DNA of 49,033 bases, taken from contig NZ_RRYT01000031.1 in NCBI RefSeq assembly GCF_006363815.1, forward strand, positions 2,479-51,511, given 5' to 3'. Origin of the DNA: Thermomonospora catenispora (GTDB lineage Bacteria; Actinomycetota; Actinomycetes; Streptosporangiales; Streptosporangiaceae). The notes under the pieces are model-generated. The model worked only from the letters and a program-made list of their open reading frames with translations, was not told the DNA's origin and ran no database searches. Every line of letters begins with the position of its first letter. Within the stretch, counting starts at the first letter, position 1. Both the position numbers and the translations under genes were made by a program. This document shows, piece after piece, positions 25,071 to 33,218 of the stretch.

Positions 25071-26525
25071 TCAGCGGGCGGTGAGGAAGTTCAGCAGGAG
25101 GCGGACCCCGTAGCCGGTGGCGCCCTTGGTGAGCTCGGCCTCGTCGGAGGTGGAGCGGGCGGGGCCGGCGATGTCGAGATGGGCCCAGGGCCGCTTGCCG
25201 ACGAACTCCCGGAGGAACAGGGCGGCCATGATGGCGCCGCCGCCGTAGCCGCGGCGCTCGATGTTGGCCACGTCGGCGACCTGGGAGTCCAGACCCGGAC
25301 GGTAGTCGTCGATGAGGGGCATCCGCCACACCGGCTCACCGGAGGCCTCGCCGGCGGCCAGAAGGTCGGCGGCGAGGGCGTCGTCGGTGGCGAACAGGGC
25401 GGCGTGCCGCAGCCCCAGCGCGACCTTGGCGGCGCCGGTGAGGGTGGCGATGTCGATCACCGCGTCGGGGTCCAGCTCGGCGTCGGCGTAGGCCAGGGCG
25501 TCGGCGAGGACCAGCCGCCCCTCGGCGTCGGTGTTGAGCACCTCGCTGGTCTTGCCGCCGTAGTGGGAGATCACGTCGCTGGGCCGCATGGCGCTGCCGG
25601 AGAAGGCGTTCTCCGCGGCGGCGACCAGGCCGGTGACCTTGACCGGGGCGTTCAGGGCGGGCAGGGCCCGCAGCACCGCCATGACCGCGCCGGCGGCGGC
25701 CATGTCGGTCTTCATCGTCTTCATGTTGTCGGTGGGCTTGAGCGACAGCCCGCCGCTGTCGAACGTGATGCCCTTGCCCACCAGCACCAGATGCCGATCG
25801 GCGCCGCCCGCGGGCTCATAGGTCAGCTCGATCAGCCGGGGCGGACGCACCGATCCGGCGCCGACCGCCAGCAGCCCGCCGAATCCCTCGGCGCGCAGGG
25901 CGTCCTCGTCGCGGACCCGCACGCCCAGGGAGGCGGCCTCGGCGAACTCCACGGCCCGGTCGGCCAGCCAGGCCGGATCCTTGGCGGTGGAGGGCTCGTT
26001 GGCCAGGTCGCGGGCCCGGGCGACGGCCTCCGCGACGATCACGGCGCGGTCCACGGCCGCCCGGTCGGCGGTGCGCACCGTGACGGCGCCGACGGCGCGC
26101 CTGCGGGGCTCCTCGCCGATCCAGAACTCGTACGACCCCAGCAGCAGGCCCTCGACGAACGCCGTCAGGTCGCCCTCGGGCGGGACGGCCACCAGGTGCT
26201 CCCGGCCCTTGGCGCGGCGGGCCAGCGCGGCGCCGGCGCGGCGCAGCCCGTCCGGCGAGCCGTCGCCCACCCCGTACAGCACCAGCTCCGCGGTGCGGTC
26301 GCCGAGGCGCAGGGGGCAGGCCACCACCTCGCCGGCCTCGCCCTTGGCGTCGTGGAACGCCAGCAGCTCGGCCGGGTCCACCGGCGGCGGGACGCCCAGG
26401 GCCGCGACATCCGCCTCCGGGCCGGAGCGGACCGGGACGGCCACCAGCTCGGCGCCCTCGGCGAGGGCGATCTCAGCGGCCGGACGGCCGTCATCCACCG
26501 GACTGACCCGGGTACGGATCGGCAT
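25071..26525 (-). CDS. pepA: Leucyl aminopeptidase (M17)
   Basis: 484 residues of the M17 family. The C-terminal catalytic domain shows the signature NTDAEGRLVLADAL, the metal-ligand GKGITFDSGG with its conserved Lys and Asp, and DIATLTGA. It removes N-terminal residues from peptides in the cytoplasm using two metal ions. ATG 26525 (MPIRTRVSP) is chosen; an in-frame start 12 codons upstream lacks conservation. It follows DUF3117 on the same strand after a strong hairpin, so it is probably transcribed on its own. The 194 bases between its stop and the convergent methyltransferase stop hold only GC-rich non-coding sequence. Confidence 0.93.
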   Translation of the reverse strand: MPIRTRVSPVDDGRPAAEIALAEGAELVAVPVRSGPEADVAALGVPPPVDPAELLAFHDAKGEAGEVVACPLRLGDRTAELVLYGVGDGSPDGLRRAGAALARRAKGREHLVAVPPEGDLTAFVEGLLLGSYEFWIGEEPRRRAVGAVTVRTADRAAVDRAVIVAEAVARARDLANEPSTAKDPAWLADRAVEFAEAASLGVRVRDEDALRAEGFGGLLAVGAGSVRPPRLIELTYEPAGGADRHLVLVGKGITFDSGGLSLKPTDNMKTMKTDMAAAGAVMAVLRALPALNAPVKVTGLVAAAENAFSGSAMRPSDVISHYGGKTSEVLNTDAEGRLVLADALAYADAELDPDAVIDIATLTGAAKVALGLRHAALFATDDALAADLLAAGEASGEPVWRMPLIDDYRPGLDSQVADVANIERRGYGGGAIMAALFLREFVGKRPWAHLDIAGPARSTSDEAELTKGATGYGVRLLLNFLTAR

Positions 26526-26565
26526 GCACTCCCCCTGAACCCGCCGCCCGAACGACGGCACCGCC

Positions 26566-26595
26566 GCAGTGGCGGCCCGTCCGGGCCGCCACTGC
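26566..26595 (-). terminator. Hairpin terminator after the DUF3117 gene
   Basis: A perfect 13-bp stem with a 4-base GTCC loop (26566-26578 with 26583-26595) lies 25 bases beyond the DUF3117 stop. Confidence 0.75.
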
Positions 26596-26620
26596 GCTTC
26601 CTCGGATCAGATGCCGGCCG

Positions 26621-26788
26621 TCAGCCGACGACGTTCTTGAGCGCGTCGCCCAGCTCGCTGGCCTCTTCAGCGGAGAGCTCGACGACGAGGCGTCCGCCGC
26701 CTTCCAGCGGAACGCGCATCACGATGCCGCGCCCCTCCTTGGTCACCTCGAGCGGACCGTCACCCGTCCGCGGCTTCATCGCCGCCAT
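26621..26788 (-). CDS. DUF3117 small conserved protein
   Basis: 55 residues, beginning MAAMKPRTGDGPLEV, with EGRGIVMRVPLEGGGRLVVEL and a C-terminal helix (SAEEASELGDALKNVV). This short family is nearly invariant in actinobacteria (Rv1211 in M. tuberculosis, also next to tag). Function unknown. The start is ATG 26788, 8 bases after AGGGG; it is flanked by its own promoter-like sequence and a strong hairpin, suggesting an abundant monocistronic mRNA. Confidence 0.92.
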   Translation of the reverse strand: MAAMKPRTGDGPLEVTKEGRGIVMRVPLEGGGRLVVELSAEEASELGDALKNVVG

Positions 26789-26877
26789 GCGTGCATCCCC
26801 TTCCTGCGTAGGGCCGCGTGCCGGACACCTTTGGCCGCGTGGCCGCCGTTCGCATCCGCATCATCAGTAGTAGTCCA

Positions 26878-26907
26878 TTATCCCGTGTTCCGGACGCGAA
26901 GTGGTAA
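26878..26907 (-). promoter_or_regulatory. Candidate promoter for the DUF3117 gene
   Basis: On the complementary strand TTACCA (26902-26907) and GATAAT (26878-26883) are separated by 18 bases, about 90 bases before the DUF3117 start. GATAAT matches the -10 consensus in five of six positions. The 191-base gap up to the tag stop holds no other gene. Confidence 0.5.
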
Positions 26908-26979
26908 CGATCAGTCTCCAGACCGTTCCCATCCTGGGACCCGACATCCTGGCCAGAGCACGTTTTCCCATGTCAAAGC

Positions 26980-27564
26980 CTATATCGCGGCACGGTGCGC
27001 GCCACGCCGGCAGCAGCCGAGGAGATGGTCGTCGACCAGGCCGCACGCCTGCATGAGGGCGTACACGGTCGTCGGGCCCACGAAACGGAACCCGCGCCGC
27101 TTCAGCTCCCGGGCCAGCGCGGCGGAGCCGGGGGTGGAGGCCGGCACGTCGGCCGAGGTGCGCGGGGCGGGGGCGTCCGGATCGGCGTACCGCCACACCA
27201 GGGCGGCCAGCCCCTCGGGCAGCTCCAGCGCGGCCCGGGCGTTGGCGATCGCCGCCTCGATCTTGGCGCGGTTGCGGACGATGCCGGCGTCGGCGAGCAG
27301 CCGCTCGACCTCCCGCGGCCCGTAGGCGGCGACCGTCGCCATGTCGAAGCCGGCGAACGCCGCCCGGAACGCCTCCCGCTTGCGCAGGATGGTGAGCCAC
27401 GACAGACCGGACTGGAACGCCTCCAGGCACAGCCGTTCGTACAGGCCCTGATCGTCGGTGACCGGGCGCCCCCACTCCTGATCGTGGTAGGCGACGTAGT
27501 CGGGGGCCGACAGCGCCCACGGACAGCGCGCCAGCCCGTCCGCGCCCACGACCGCCGGGCTCAT
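26980..27564 (-). CDS. tag: DNA-3-methyladenine glycosylase I
   Basis: 194 residues of the Tag family, which excises 3-methyladenine from DNA. It opens RCPWALSAPDYVAYHDQEWG, with the zinc-ligand Cys and the conserved YHD-EWG block, continues LCLEAFQSGLSWLTILRKREAFR, and ends with CGLVDDHLLGCC, supplying the zinc-ligand His and Cys. The start ATG 27564 overlaps the SRPBCC stop (ATGA), so it is the third gene of a DivIVA-like, SRPBCC, tag operon. Confidence 0.93.
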   Translation of the reverse strand: MSPAVVGADGLARCPWALSAPDYVAYHDQEWGRPVTDDQGLYERLCLEAFQSGLSWLTILRKREAFRAAFAGFDMATVAAYGPREVERLLADAGIVRNRAKIEAAIANARAALELPEGLAALVWRYADPDAPAPRTSADVPASTPGSAALARELKRRGFRFVGPTTVYALMQACGLVDDHLLGCCRRGAHRAAI

Positions 27565-27998
27565 CGGGCCCCCTCCGCCAGCCGCGCCAGCCGGCGCAGG
27601 CTCAGCCGCATCACCGCGCGCACCGGCCGGTGCAGCAGCGCCCAGCCGAGCCGGCCCACCGGCCCCAGCGGCAACTCCAGCCGCTCGGTCCACAGCACGA
27701 CGCTGCCGCCGCCCGACCGCGGAACGATCTCGAACCGGGCCGCGCCGCGCACCGCCCGCCCGGTGTGCCGCACCGCGACCCGGCGACCCGGCGCCCACTC
27801 GGTGATCACCATGGCGTCGGTGAAGCCCACGGGTCCCACGCCGGTCCGCCCCACCAGCCCGGCGCCGACCCCGCGCCCGCCCTCGGCCCGGGTGAACGGC
27901 ATCCACTCGATGTGCCGCGGCCAGTCGGTGAGCACCTCGAACACCGTCTCGGCGGGCGCGGCGCAGACCGCCTCGGCGCCGACCGACACCCGGCTCAC
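27561..27998 (-). CDS. SRPBCC (START-like) family protein
   Basis: 145 residues: VSVGAEAVCAAPAETVFEVLTDWPRHIEWMPF opens the helix-grip fold of polyketide-cyclase/START-like proteins, followed by TDAMVITEWAPGRRVAVRH, VVLWTERLELP and a C-terminal helix. Such proteins bind hydrophobic ligands; nothing shows which. The start is GTG 27998, 5 bases after GGAGGAG, overlapping the DivIVA-like stop (GTGA) and with its own stop overlapping tag. Confidence 0.85.
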   Translation of the reverse strand: MSRVSVGAEAVCAAPAETVFEVLTDWPRHIEWMPFTRAEGGRGVGAGLVGRTGVGPVGFTDAMVITEWAPGRRVAVRHTGRAVRGAARFEIVPRSGGGSVVLWTERLELPLGPVGRLGWALLHRPVRAVMRLSLRRLARLAEGAR

Positions 27999-28456
27999 CG
28001 GGACTCCTCCTCCACCGGGCGCTCCGCGAACGGCGAGGAGAGCGGCCCCGGCCCGTCGGGCGGGGTCGGCTCCGTCCCGATCTCCTCCTCCTCGTCCGGA
28101 CGCGCCGTCGGCCGCGCCTCCTCCGCCGGCCCCTCCCGCCCCTCCCGGGCGGCGCCGGCGCAGCGGCGGCGCAGCTCCGCCAGCTCCCGCTCCAGCTCCG
28201 CCAGCCGGGCGTCGCGTTCGTCCAGCGCATAGGCCAGCCGGTGCAGCGCCTCGTCGGCGATCTCGGTCTGGTAGCCCCACAACCCGTGCGGCAGGTGCAG
28301 GTACCGCACGTCCGAACCGGTCAGCCGCCGTCCGGTGGGCATCTGCAGGGGCGGGACGTCCGGACGCGCCTCGCTCAGCTCGCCGCCCCGGCCCACGGCG
28401 ATGGCGACGACCGCCGCCAGCACGGCCAGGCCGGCCAGGACGAGGACCACCAGCAC
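27995..28456 (-). CDS. DivIVA-domain membrane protein
   Basis: 153 residues. An N-terminal membrane helix (VLVVLVLAGLAVLAAVVAIA) is followed by a short DivIVA-like segment (RRLTGSDVRYLHLPHGLWGYQTEIADEALHRL), a coiled coil (ALDERDARLAELERELAELRRR) and an acidic Pro-rich tail. DivIVA-like segments bind curved membranes or poles; this may be a polar scaffold. The start is GTG 28456, 7 bases after GAGGGGAG. It heads the operon with SRPBCC and tag and diverges from the FolP-like gene. Confidence 0.8.
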   Translation of the reverse strand: MLVVLVLAGLAVLAAVVAIAVGRGGELSEARPDVPPLQMPTGRRLTGSDVRYLHLPHGLWGYQTEIADEALHRLAYALDERDARLAELERELAELRRRCAGAAREGREGPAEEARPTARPDEEEEIGTEPTPPDGPGPLSSPFAERPVEEESR

Positions 28457-28510
28457 GATGTCGCTCCCCTCGGTTCGGGCTCCCACCGGGGATCGTGCCA
28501 CGATCGGAGC

Positions 28511-29071
28511 ATGCAGTTGCGGCTTGCCTCGAGGGTGCTCGGCGCCGGCGATCCGGCGATCTGGCTGACCGGCCCGATCGACGGGGCCGAGGACATCCCG
28601 GAGGGCGTGGACATCGTCACCTCGACCCGGCCCGAGCTCGCCGAGGCGGGACCCGCGGTCGCGATGACCGTCCCCGTCCCAGCCTATGCCGCCCCCGATC
28701 TGTACGTGGGGGACGAGCTGGCCGAGGAGGCGGCGAGGGCCGGGAGCGGGCTGATATGCCGGGATCCGCAGCGCGCGCTGAAGGCGGGGGTGCGGCCGGA
28801 CGGCCTGATCGTGGACGTGGGGCCGCGGCCCTCGGTGCGGCGGATCGAGGAGATCGCCGGGGACGGGCTCGCCGTCCTGGTGCGCCTCGACGACGAGCCC
28901 GTCCGGGAGGATCCCGGCCGGCTGGCCGCGATCTCCGTCCACGCCTGGCTGGGCGTCCGCGTGTTCGCGGTGACGGCGCCGGACGTGCCGGCGGTCCGGC
29001 AGGTCCTCGACATGGTCGCTGCGATCAAGGGGGACCGTCCCCCCAAGCTGTCCCGGCGCGGCCTGGCCTAG
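28511..29071 (+). CDS. Shortened dihydropteroate-synthase-like (FolP2-related) protein
   Basis: 186 residues. The C-terminal third (AISVHAWLGVRVFAVTAPDVPAVRQVLDMVAAIKG) has the strand and helix pattern that ends FolP/FolP2 proteins, and GLIVDVGPRPSVRR fits a middle strand. The N-terminal pterin-binding motif (NxTPDSF) and the DIGGESTRP-type motif are absent, and the protein is about 90 residues shorter than usual. The position beside LOG-family genes, a DivIVA-like gene and tag is where folP2 sits in other actinobacteria. I infer a reduced, non-catalytic FolP2 descendant. The start is ATG 28511. Confidence 0.6.
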   Translation: MQLRLASRVLGAGDPAIWLTGPIDGAEDIPEGVDIVTSTRPELAEAGPAVAMTVPVPAYAAPDLYVGDELAEEAARAGSGLICRDPQRALKAGVRPDGLIVDVGPRPSVRRIEEIAGDGLAVLVRLDDEPVREDPGRLAAISVHAWLGVRVFAVTAPDVPAVRQVLDMVAAIKGDRPPKLSRRGLA

Positions 29072-29115
29072 CCGCCCCCTCCCCCGCTCCGGTGCGCCCG
29101 AGCGGACGCCCGGGC

Positions 29116-29709
29116 TCACGGCTCGGCTTCGGCGTAGTCCTCCGCGGTGGGCTTCAACGGGATCTGCCGGCCTTCGAGAAGGTCGAAGGCCTCCTCCAGC
29201 GAGGCGGTCCAGCCGATGGCGTCGAAGAGCCCGGGGCGGGTGAAGCCCTGCTCGGTGAGCCGGATCATCAGCTCCCGCAGCGGGTCGTACACCCCGTAGG
29301 GGTCGAGGATGACCAGCGGCTTGTCGTGCATGCCCAGCACCCGGGAGGTCCAGACCTCCATCAGCTCCTCCAGGGTGCCGATGCCGCCGGGCAGCACCAG
29401 GAAGGCGTCGCTGCGCCGGTCCATCTCGCCCTTGCGGGACCGCATGTCGGGGGTGACGATCAGCTCGTCGTTGTCCTCGTCGGCGATCTCGACGCTGACC
29501 AGCGCCTCGGGGATGACTCCGACGGTGCGGGCGCCGCCGGCCCGGGCGGCCCGGGCGACCGCGCCCATGCAGGAGATCCGGGCGCCGCCGCTGACCAGCG
29601 AGTGACCGCGCCGGGCCAGTTCGGTCCCGACCCGTTCGGCGAGATCGATGAAACGTCTGTCGATCCGGTTGCTGGAGGCGCAGAACACGCAGACGGCCAG
29701 ACCGCCCAT
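29116..29709 (-). CDS. LOG-family protein (TIGR00730, cytokinin-activating-enzyme-like)
   Basis: 197 residues of the Lonely-guy Rossmann family. PGGIGTLEELMEVW is the signature, with VSGGARISCMGAVARAA as the N-terminal glycine loop. LOG enzymes release bases from nucleoside 5'-monophosphates (phosphoribohydrolase); the physiological substrate in this organism is unknown. ATG 29709 shares one base with the stop of the preceding LOG gene (TGATG), so the pair is translationally coupled. Confidence 0.88.
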   Translation of the reverse strand: MGGLAVCVFCASSNRIDRRFIDLAERVGTELARRGHSLVSGGARISCMGAVARAARAGGARTVGVIPEALVSVEIADEDNDELIVTPDMRSRKGEMDRRSDAFLVLPGGIGTLEELMEVWTSRVLGMHDKPLVILDPYGVYDPLRELMIRLTEQGFTRPGLFDAIGWTASLEEAFDLLEGRQIPLKPTAEDYAEAEP

Positions 29710-30506
29710 CAGCGGACCGCCTCGTCGGCCGACCGGCCCGCCGCGGACTCCTCCAGCCGCCGTCGGTGCTCGGCGTGCGCGTCCAGGATCACCTGGACGG
29801 CCTCGGCCGGGTCGTCGGTCAGGTGCACCAGCTCCAGATCGCTCTCGTGGATCTTGCCAGCGGGCAGCATCACGCTCTTGATCCAGTCCAGCAGGCCGCC
29901 CCAGAAGGCGCTGCCGACCAGCACGATCGGGAACCGGGTGACCTTGCGGGTCTGCACCAGGGTGAGCGCCTCGAACAGCTCGTCCATGGTGCCGAACCCG
30001 CCGGGCAGCACCACGAACGCCTGGGAGTACTTGACGAACATCGTCTTGCGGACGAAGAAGTACCGGAACTCCAGGCCGATATCGAGATAGTCGTTCAACC
30101 GCTGTTCGAACGGCAGCTCGATGCCGAGCCCGACTGACACGCCGCCGGCCTCGGCGGCGCCCTTGTTGGCGGCCTCCATGATCCCGGGACCGCCGCCGGT
30201 GATCACCGCGTATCCCGCCTCGGCCAGCCGGCGGCCGATCTCCACGCCGAGCCGGTACTCGTCCGAGTCCGGCGCGGTGCGTGCGGAGCCGAACACGCTG
30301 ACCGCCCGGCCCAGCTCGGCCAGCAGCCCGAAACCCTCCACGAACTCCGCCTGGATGCGCAGCACGCGCCACGGGTCGGCATGCACCCAGTCCGCCGGCC
30401 CCCGGTTGTCCAGCAGTCGCTCGTCGGTGGTGGTCCGCGGAATGGCCTTTCCCCGCAGCATCGCGGGTCCCTGCCGGTGCGTGCGCTTGGTGTTCTCGGA
30501 GTTCAT
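29709..30506 (-). CDS. LOG-family protein (TIGR00730), longer paralogue
   Basis: 265 residues. An N-terminal extension (NSENTKRTHRQGPAMLRGK ... RVLRIQAEFVEGFGLL) precedes the LOG core with VSVFGSARTAPDSDEY, ITGGGPGIMEAANKGA and PGGFGTMDELFEAL. Similar to the first of the two LOG proteins found near dapE in many actinobacteria. Predicted nucleoside-monophosphate phosphoribohydrolase. The start is ATG 30506; TAACGT (30515-30520, complementary strand) lies 8 bases before it and no ribosome-binding site is visible, so the pair may be made from a leaderless mRNA. Confidence 0.88.
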   Translation of the reverse strand: MNSENTKRTHRQGPAMLRGKAIPRTTTDERLLDNRGPADWVHADPWRVLRIQAEFVEGFGLLAELGRAVSVFGSARTAPDSDEYRLGVEIGRRLAEAGYAVITGGGPGIMEAANKGAAEAGGVSVGLGIELPFEQRLNDYLDIGLEFRYFFVRKTMFVKYSQAFVVLPGGFGTMDELFEALTLVQTRKVTRFPIVLVGSAFWGGLLDWIKSVMLPAGKIHESDLELVHLTDDPAEAVQVILDAHAEHRRRLEESAAGRSADEAVR

Positions 30507-30542
30507 GGCGTTCAACGTTAGCCCCCCGGGACCTGACGCACT

Positions 30543-30679
30543 CAAGTGAAAATCACGGTGCCGCCAGGTGAACGGCACCCTCAGGTGAGCGGCGCCGTCG
30601 GGCGCCGCCTGGTGAACGGCCCCGTCGCGCGAACAGTGCCGCCGGGCGAGCGTTCTCGCCGGATGAACGACGCCGTCAG
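30543..30679. repeat. Degenerate direct repeats between dapE and the LOG genes
   Basis: Imperfect copies of a motif close to CAGGTGAACGGCGCCGTCG occur at 30565-30580, 30582-30600, 30609-30627 and 30660-30679, with weaker echoes at 30543 and 30643. Spacing is irregular (17-51 bases), so it is not CRISPR. The last copy runs into the dapE stop. Confidence 0.5.
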
Positions 30680-31731
30680 CTGAGCCAGGCCCGCATCCGC
30701 TCCTCGCACTCGCGGATGCGCGGAATCTCCACGTACTCGTCCTTGGTGTGCGCCAGCGGCGGGTCGCCCGGGCCGTAGTTGACGGCGGGAACCCCCAGCG
30801 CGGAGAACCGCGCCACATCGGTCCACCCCAGCTTGGCGCGCGGGGTCCCGCCGACCGCCGCCACGAAGTCGGCCGCCGCCGGATGATGCAGCCCCGGCCG
30901 CGCCGCCTCGGCCGCGTCGACCACCTCGACGGCGAAGCCCGCGAACAGCTCCCGCAGATACGCCTCGGCCTCGGCGAGGGTCTTGTCGGGCGCGAACCGG
31001 TAGTTGACGGTGACCGTGCACTCGTCGGGGATCACGTTGCCCGCGACGCCGCCGCGGACGAACACGGCGTTCAGCCCCTCGTGGTACTCCAGCCCGTCCA
31101 CCACGGGCTTGCGGGGCCGGTAGGCGCGCAGGATGTCGAGGATCTCCCCGGCCCTGTGGATGGCGTTCACCCCCATCCACGACCGTGCGCTGTGGGCGCG
31201 TTCGCCCGAGGCGGTCACCTCGACGCGGATGGTGCCCTGGCAGCCGCCCTCGATGGCGGCGCAGGTGGGCTCCATCAGCACCGCGAAGTCGCCCTTGAGC
31301 ACCTCGGGGCGGGAGGCGGCGAGCCGGGCCAGCCCGTTGCGGGCCTCCTCGACCTCCTCGCACTCATAGAACAGGTACGTCACATCCCGCCGGGGCTCGG
31401 TGACGGTGGCGGCGAGCTTGAGCATCACGGCCAGCCCGCTCTTCATGTCGGAGGTCCCGCACCCGTACAGCCGGTCCCCCACCACCTTCGAGGGCAGGTT
31501 CCCGTTCACCGGCACCGTGTCCAGATGCCCGGCGATCACCACGCGTTCCGCCCGTCCCAGCTCGGTGCGGGCGATCACCGCGTCCCCGTCCCGCTCCACC
31601 CGCAGGTGTCTCAGCGGCGCGAGCGCCTCCTCCACCGCGTCGGCCAGCTCCCTCTCCGATCCGCTCACCGACTCGATGTCGACGACCGCCGCCGTCAGCT
31701 CCGCCACATCCGCGCCCAGGTCAAGCCCCAT
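30676..31731 (-). CDS. dapE: Succinyl-diaminopimelate desuccinylase DapE
   Basis: 351-residue M20 metallopeptidase. The first metal motif is VIAGHLDTVP, then GCGTSDMKSGLAVM, the catalytic/metal glutamates in YECEEVEE, MEPT, and the C-terminal metal ligand in AHTKDEYVEI. It hydrolyses N-succinyl-LL-2,6-diaminopimelate to LL-diaminopimelate and succinate, supplying lysine and peptidoglycan. The start is ATG 31731; TAAGGT (31740-31745, complementary strand) is 8 bases upstream, fitting leaderless transcription. dapD lies 2.2 kb upstream on the same strand, separated by an AT-rich island. Confidence 0.92.
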   Translation of the reverse strand: MGLDLGADVAELTAAVVDIESVSGSERELADAVEEALAPLRHLRVERDGDAVIARTELGRAERVVIAGHLDTVPVNGNLPSKVVGDRLYGCGTSDMKSGLAVMLKLAATVTEPRRDVTYLFYECEEVEEARNGLARLAASRPEVLKGDFAVLMEPTCAAIEGGCQGTIRVEVTASGERAHSARSWMGVNAIHRAGEILDILRAYRPRKPVVDGLEYHEGLNAVFVRGGVAGNVIPDECTVTVNYRFAPDKTLAEAEAYLRELFAGFAVEVVDAAEAARPGLHHPAAADFVAAVGGTPRAKLGWTDVARFSALGVPAVNYGPGDPPLAHTKDEYVEIPRIRECEERMRAWLS

Positions 31732-31795
31732 GCCCCCTGACCTTATCGATCCGGCTCCCCGGGCTTCAGGAGGTGGGCCTCCAGGACGTGAGCCC

Positions 31796-32374
31796 TCAGG
31801 ACGTGGGCGATCCGCTGGGCCGGCGCCGCGGCAGCTTGGCACACGGACTGCCCACGCTGACCCACATCCGCCCTTCATTGATCAAGCCCGTGAAGTTGGT
31901 GCTGTAGCCGTCGGCGGGATTGGCGGCGGAGAACTCTATGAATCCGGCCTCGGAATTGACCCGGAACCCCCGGATCCTCCATCCCCGGGCGGCCAGGGCG
32001 TCTCGAGCCTGCCGGAACGCCGGCTCGATTCGCTGCGAAGGAATATTCCTCAGATCGCCATAGGTGACCGCATGGTACGGACTGACACCGAACTCACCAT
32101 TAGGGAAGACCTCAACTTTATTCTCATCACCGCACGGCATCGGATTCGTCGAATCCGGGATGAGCCGCCCGATCCCCAGCAGCTCACTGAACAAGTCAAT
32201 GTAATGCCTATTACGAGCCTCCACATCCTCAAAGGCGATCACCCGCGTCGGGACATCCCCCTTTCCCATACCCAACAAAACACCGGACCCGCACCCCGAC
32301 AACCCCACCGCCAACGCCCCCATGGCAGCCATAAAACAAAGATTGGCACTAAATTTCCGGCGGTCGCTCTCCAT
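31796..32374 (-). CDS. Putative lipoprotein in AT-rich island
   Basis: 192 residues. A signal peptide (basic ESDRRK, then hydrophobic CFMAAMGALAVGL) ends in the lipobox LSGC, so the mature protein would be lipid-anchored outside the membrane. The body (VEARNRHYIDLFSELLGIG; YGDLRNIPSQRIEPAFRQARDALAARGWRIRGF) matches no family I know; similar small lipoproteins accompany secreted-protein clusters in related genera. Codon third positions are much richer in A/T than those of flanking genes, especially in the N-terminal two thirds, suggesting transfer. The start is ATG 32374. Confidence 0.7.
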   Translation of the reverse strand: MESDRRKFSANLCFMAAMGALAVGLSGCGSGVLLGMGKGDVPTRVIAFEDVEARNRHYIDLFSELLGIGRLIPDSTNPMPCGDENKVEVFPNGEFGVSPYHAVTYGDLRNIPSQRIEPAFRQARDALAARGWRIRGFRVNSEAGFIEFSAANPADGYSTNFTGLINEGRMWVSVGSPCAKLPRRRPSGSPTS

Positions 32375-32673
32375 GTTCAAGTTTGACCCCTTTGCACTGA
32401 CCGACGACAACTCTCACCTGATTCTGGAGACTCTCGCCTCCTTCGCCCCAGTAGCCGCTGCGGCCTCGCATATCGGTCGTCATGACATTTCCGTTCCTGA
32501 CCCACCCGGGCGGCACACCTCACTGCGGGTCTCGCGAGTCGAGCCGGGGTCGGTGCACGAGACCTGCACCCCGCCCGCACCCCGCGTCGCCGACGCCCGG
32601 GCGTCCCCATCCCCGCTGGATGCCGACACCCACGCCGACAACCGGCTGCTGCACAGCCTCTGCGCCACGCAAA

Positions 32674-32802
32674 TCAGACCCGTCCCGCCACATGGTCCGC
32701 CGGGGTGCGAGCCCGTGCGATTACCGCCTCTTTTTTCCATCCCCAGTAGGCGCGCGATCCCGCCAGCATGCCGATAATCAGGTCATCCTTCGATATCTCC
32801 AC
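32674..32802 (-). CDS. Small hypothetical protein, 42 residues
   Basis: Begins at GTG 32802, one base after the stop of the preceding 96-residue frame, and reads VEISKDDLIIGMLAGSRAYW followed by a basic helix (KKEAVIARARTP). It may be coupled to the upstream frame or be the front end of a truncated gene. No family recognised. Confidence 0.3.
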   Translation of the reverse strand: MEISKDDLIIGMLAGSRAYWGWKKEAVIARARTPADHVAGRV

Positions 32803-32803
32803 T

Positions 32804-33094
32804 CTAAGATTCACCTGGCGATGGCTCCAGCAGCACCTCTTGGGCATTCAACCGCATGTCATGCAGGCGGCCTGCAAAATCGATGCGCAATCCCTCAAGG
32901 CTGGGGCGAATGTCCCGCTCCCGCACTCGCCGCCGCATCCCCTGTTGAAATTCGTCGCCCTCCACCATCGCCGCTTCCGCTGCCTCCGCCTTCGCCCGAG
33001 TCCGCTCAATCATCTCAACGAGCTCATCTCGACGGGCTCGCAGACAGTCGACACCGGACTTCCGCTCGCACATCACGGAATTTCCGCCTCCCAT
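32804..33094 (-). CDS. Hypothetical helical protein in AT-rich island
   Basis: 96 residues from ATG 33094, or 90 from GTG 33076, which has GGAGG about 10 bases upstream. The sequence is strongly helical and charged (RARRDELVEMIERTRAKAEA; RVRERDIRPSLEGLRIDF; DMRLNAQEVLLEP) and could form a coiled coil. The size suggests a YbaB- or WXG100-like small protein but neither motif is convincing. Its start overlaps the tail of an upstream decayed frame (stop at 33071-33073). Confidence 0.45.
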   Translation of the reverse strand: MGGGNSVMCERKSGVDCLRARRDELVEMIERTRAKAEAAEAAMVEGDEFQQGMRRRVRERDIRPSLEGLRIDFAGRLHDMRLNAQEVLLEPSPGES

Positions 33095-33218
33095 GGGCGA
33101 CCCGTATCCGACCGGTCAGGAGATGCGACGGTGAGACACTGCTGCAACTCATCGGCTTCCGACATCAGCCGAGCGGTCGCAGGCGTCAACGAGTCCACCG
33201 TGAGCGGATCCGGTTCGC

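Noticed and set aside
23907-30090. Plus-strand open frames of about 1,000 codons opposite pepA and opposite the tag-LOG region
   Set aside because: Both are mirror images of well-supported minus-strand genes.
30543-30679. CRISPR array
   Set aside because: Repeats are imperfect and spacing varies from 17 to 51 bases; no cas genes are present. The Cas4-like nuclease at 4425-5300 is 25 kb away and resembles free-standing RecB-type nucleases.
32349-32483. 44-codon minus-strand frame overlapping the lipoprotein start
   Set aside because: No homology recalled and it overlaps a better-supported signal peptide; kept only as part of the decayed island.
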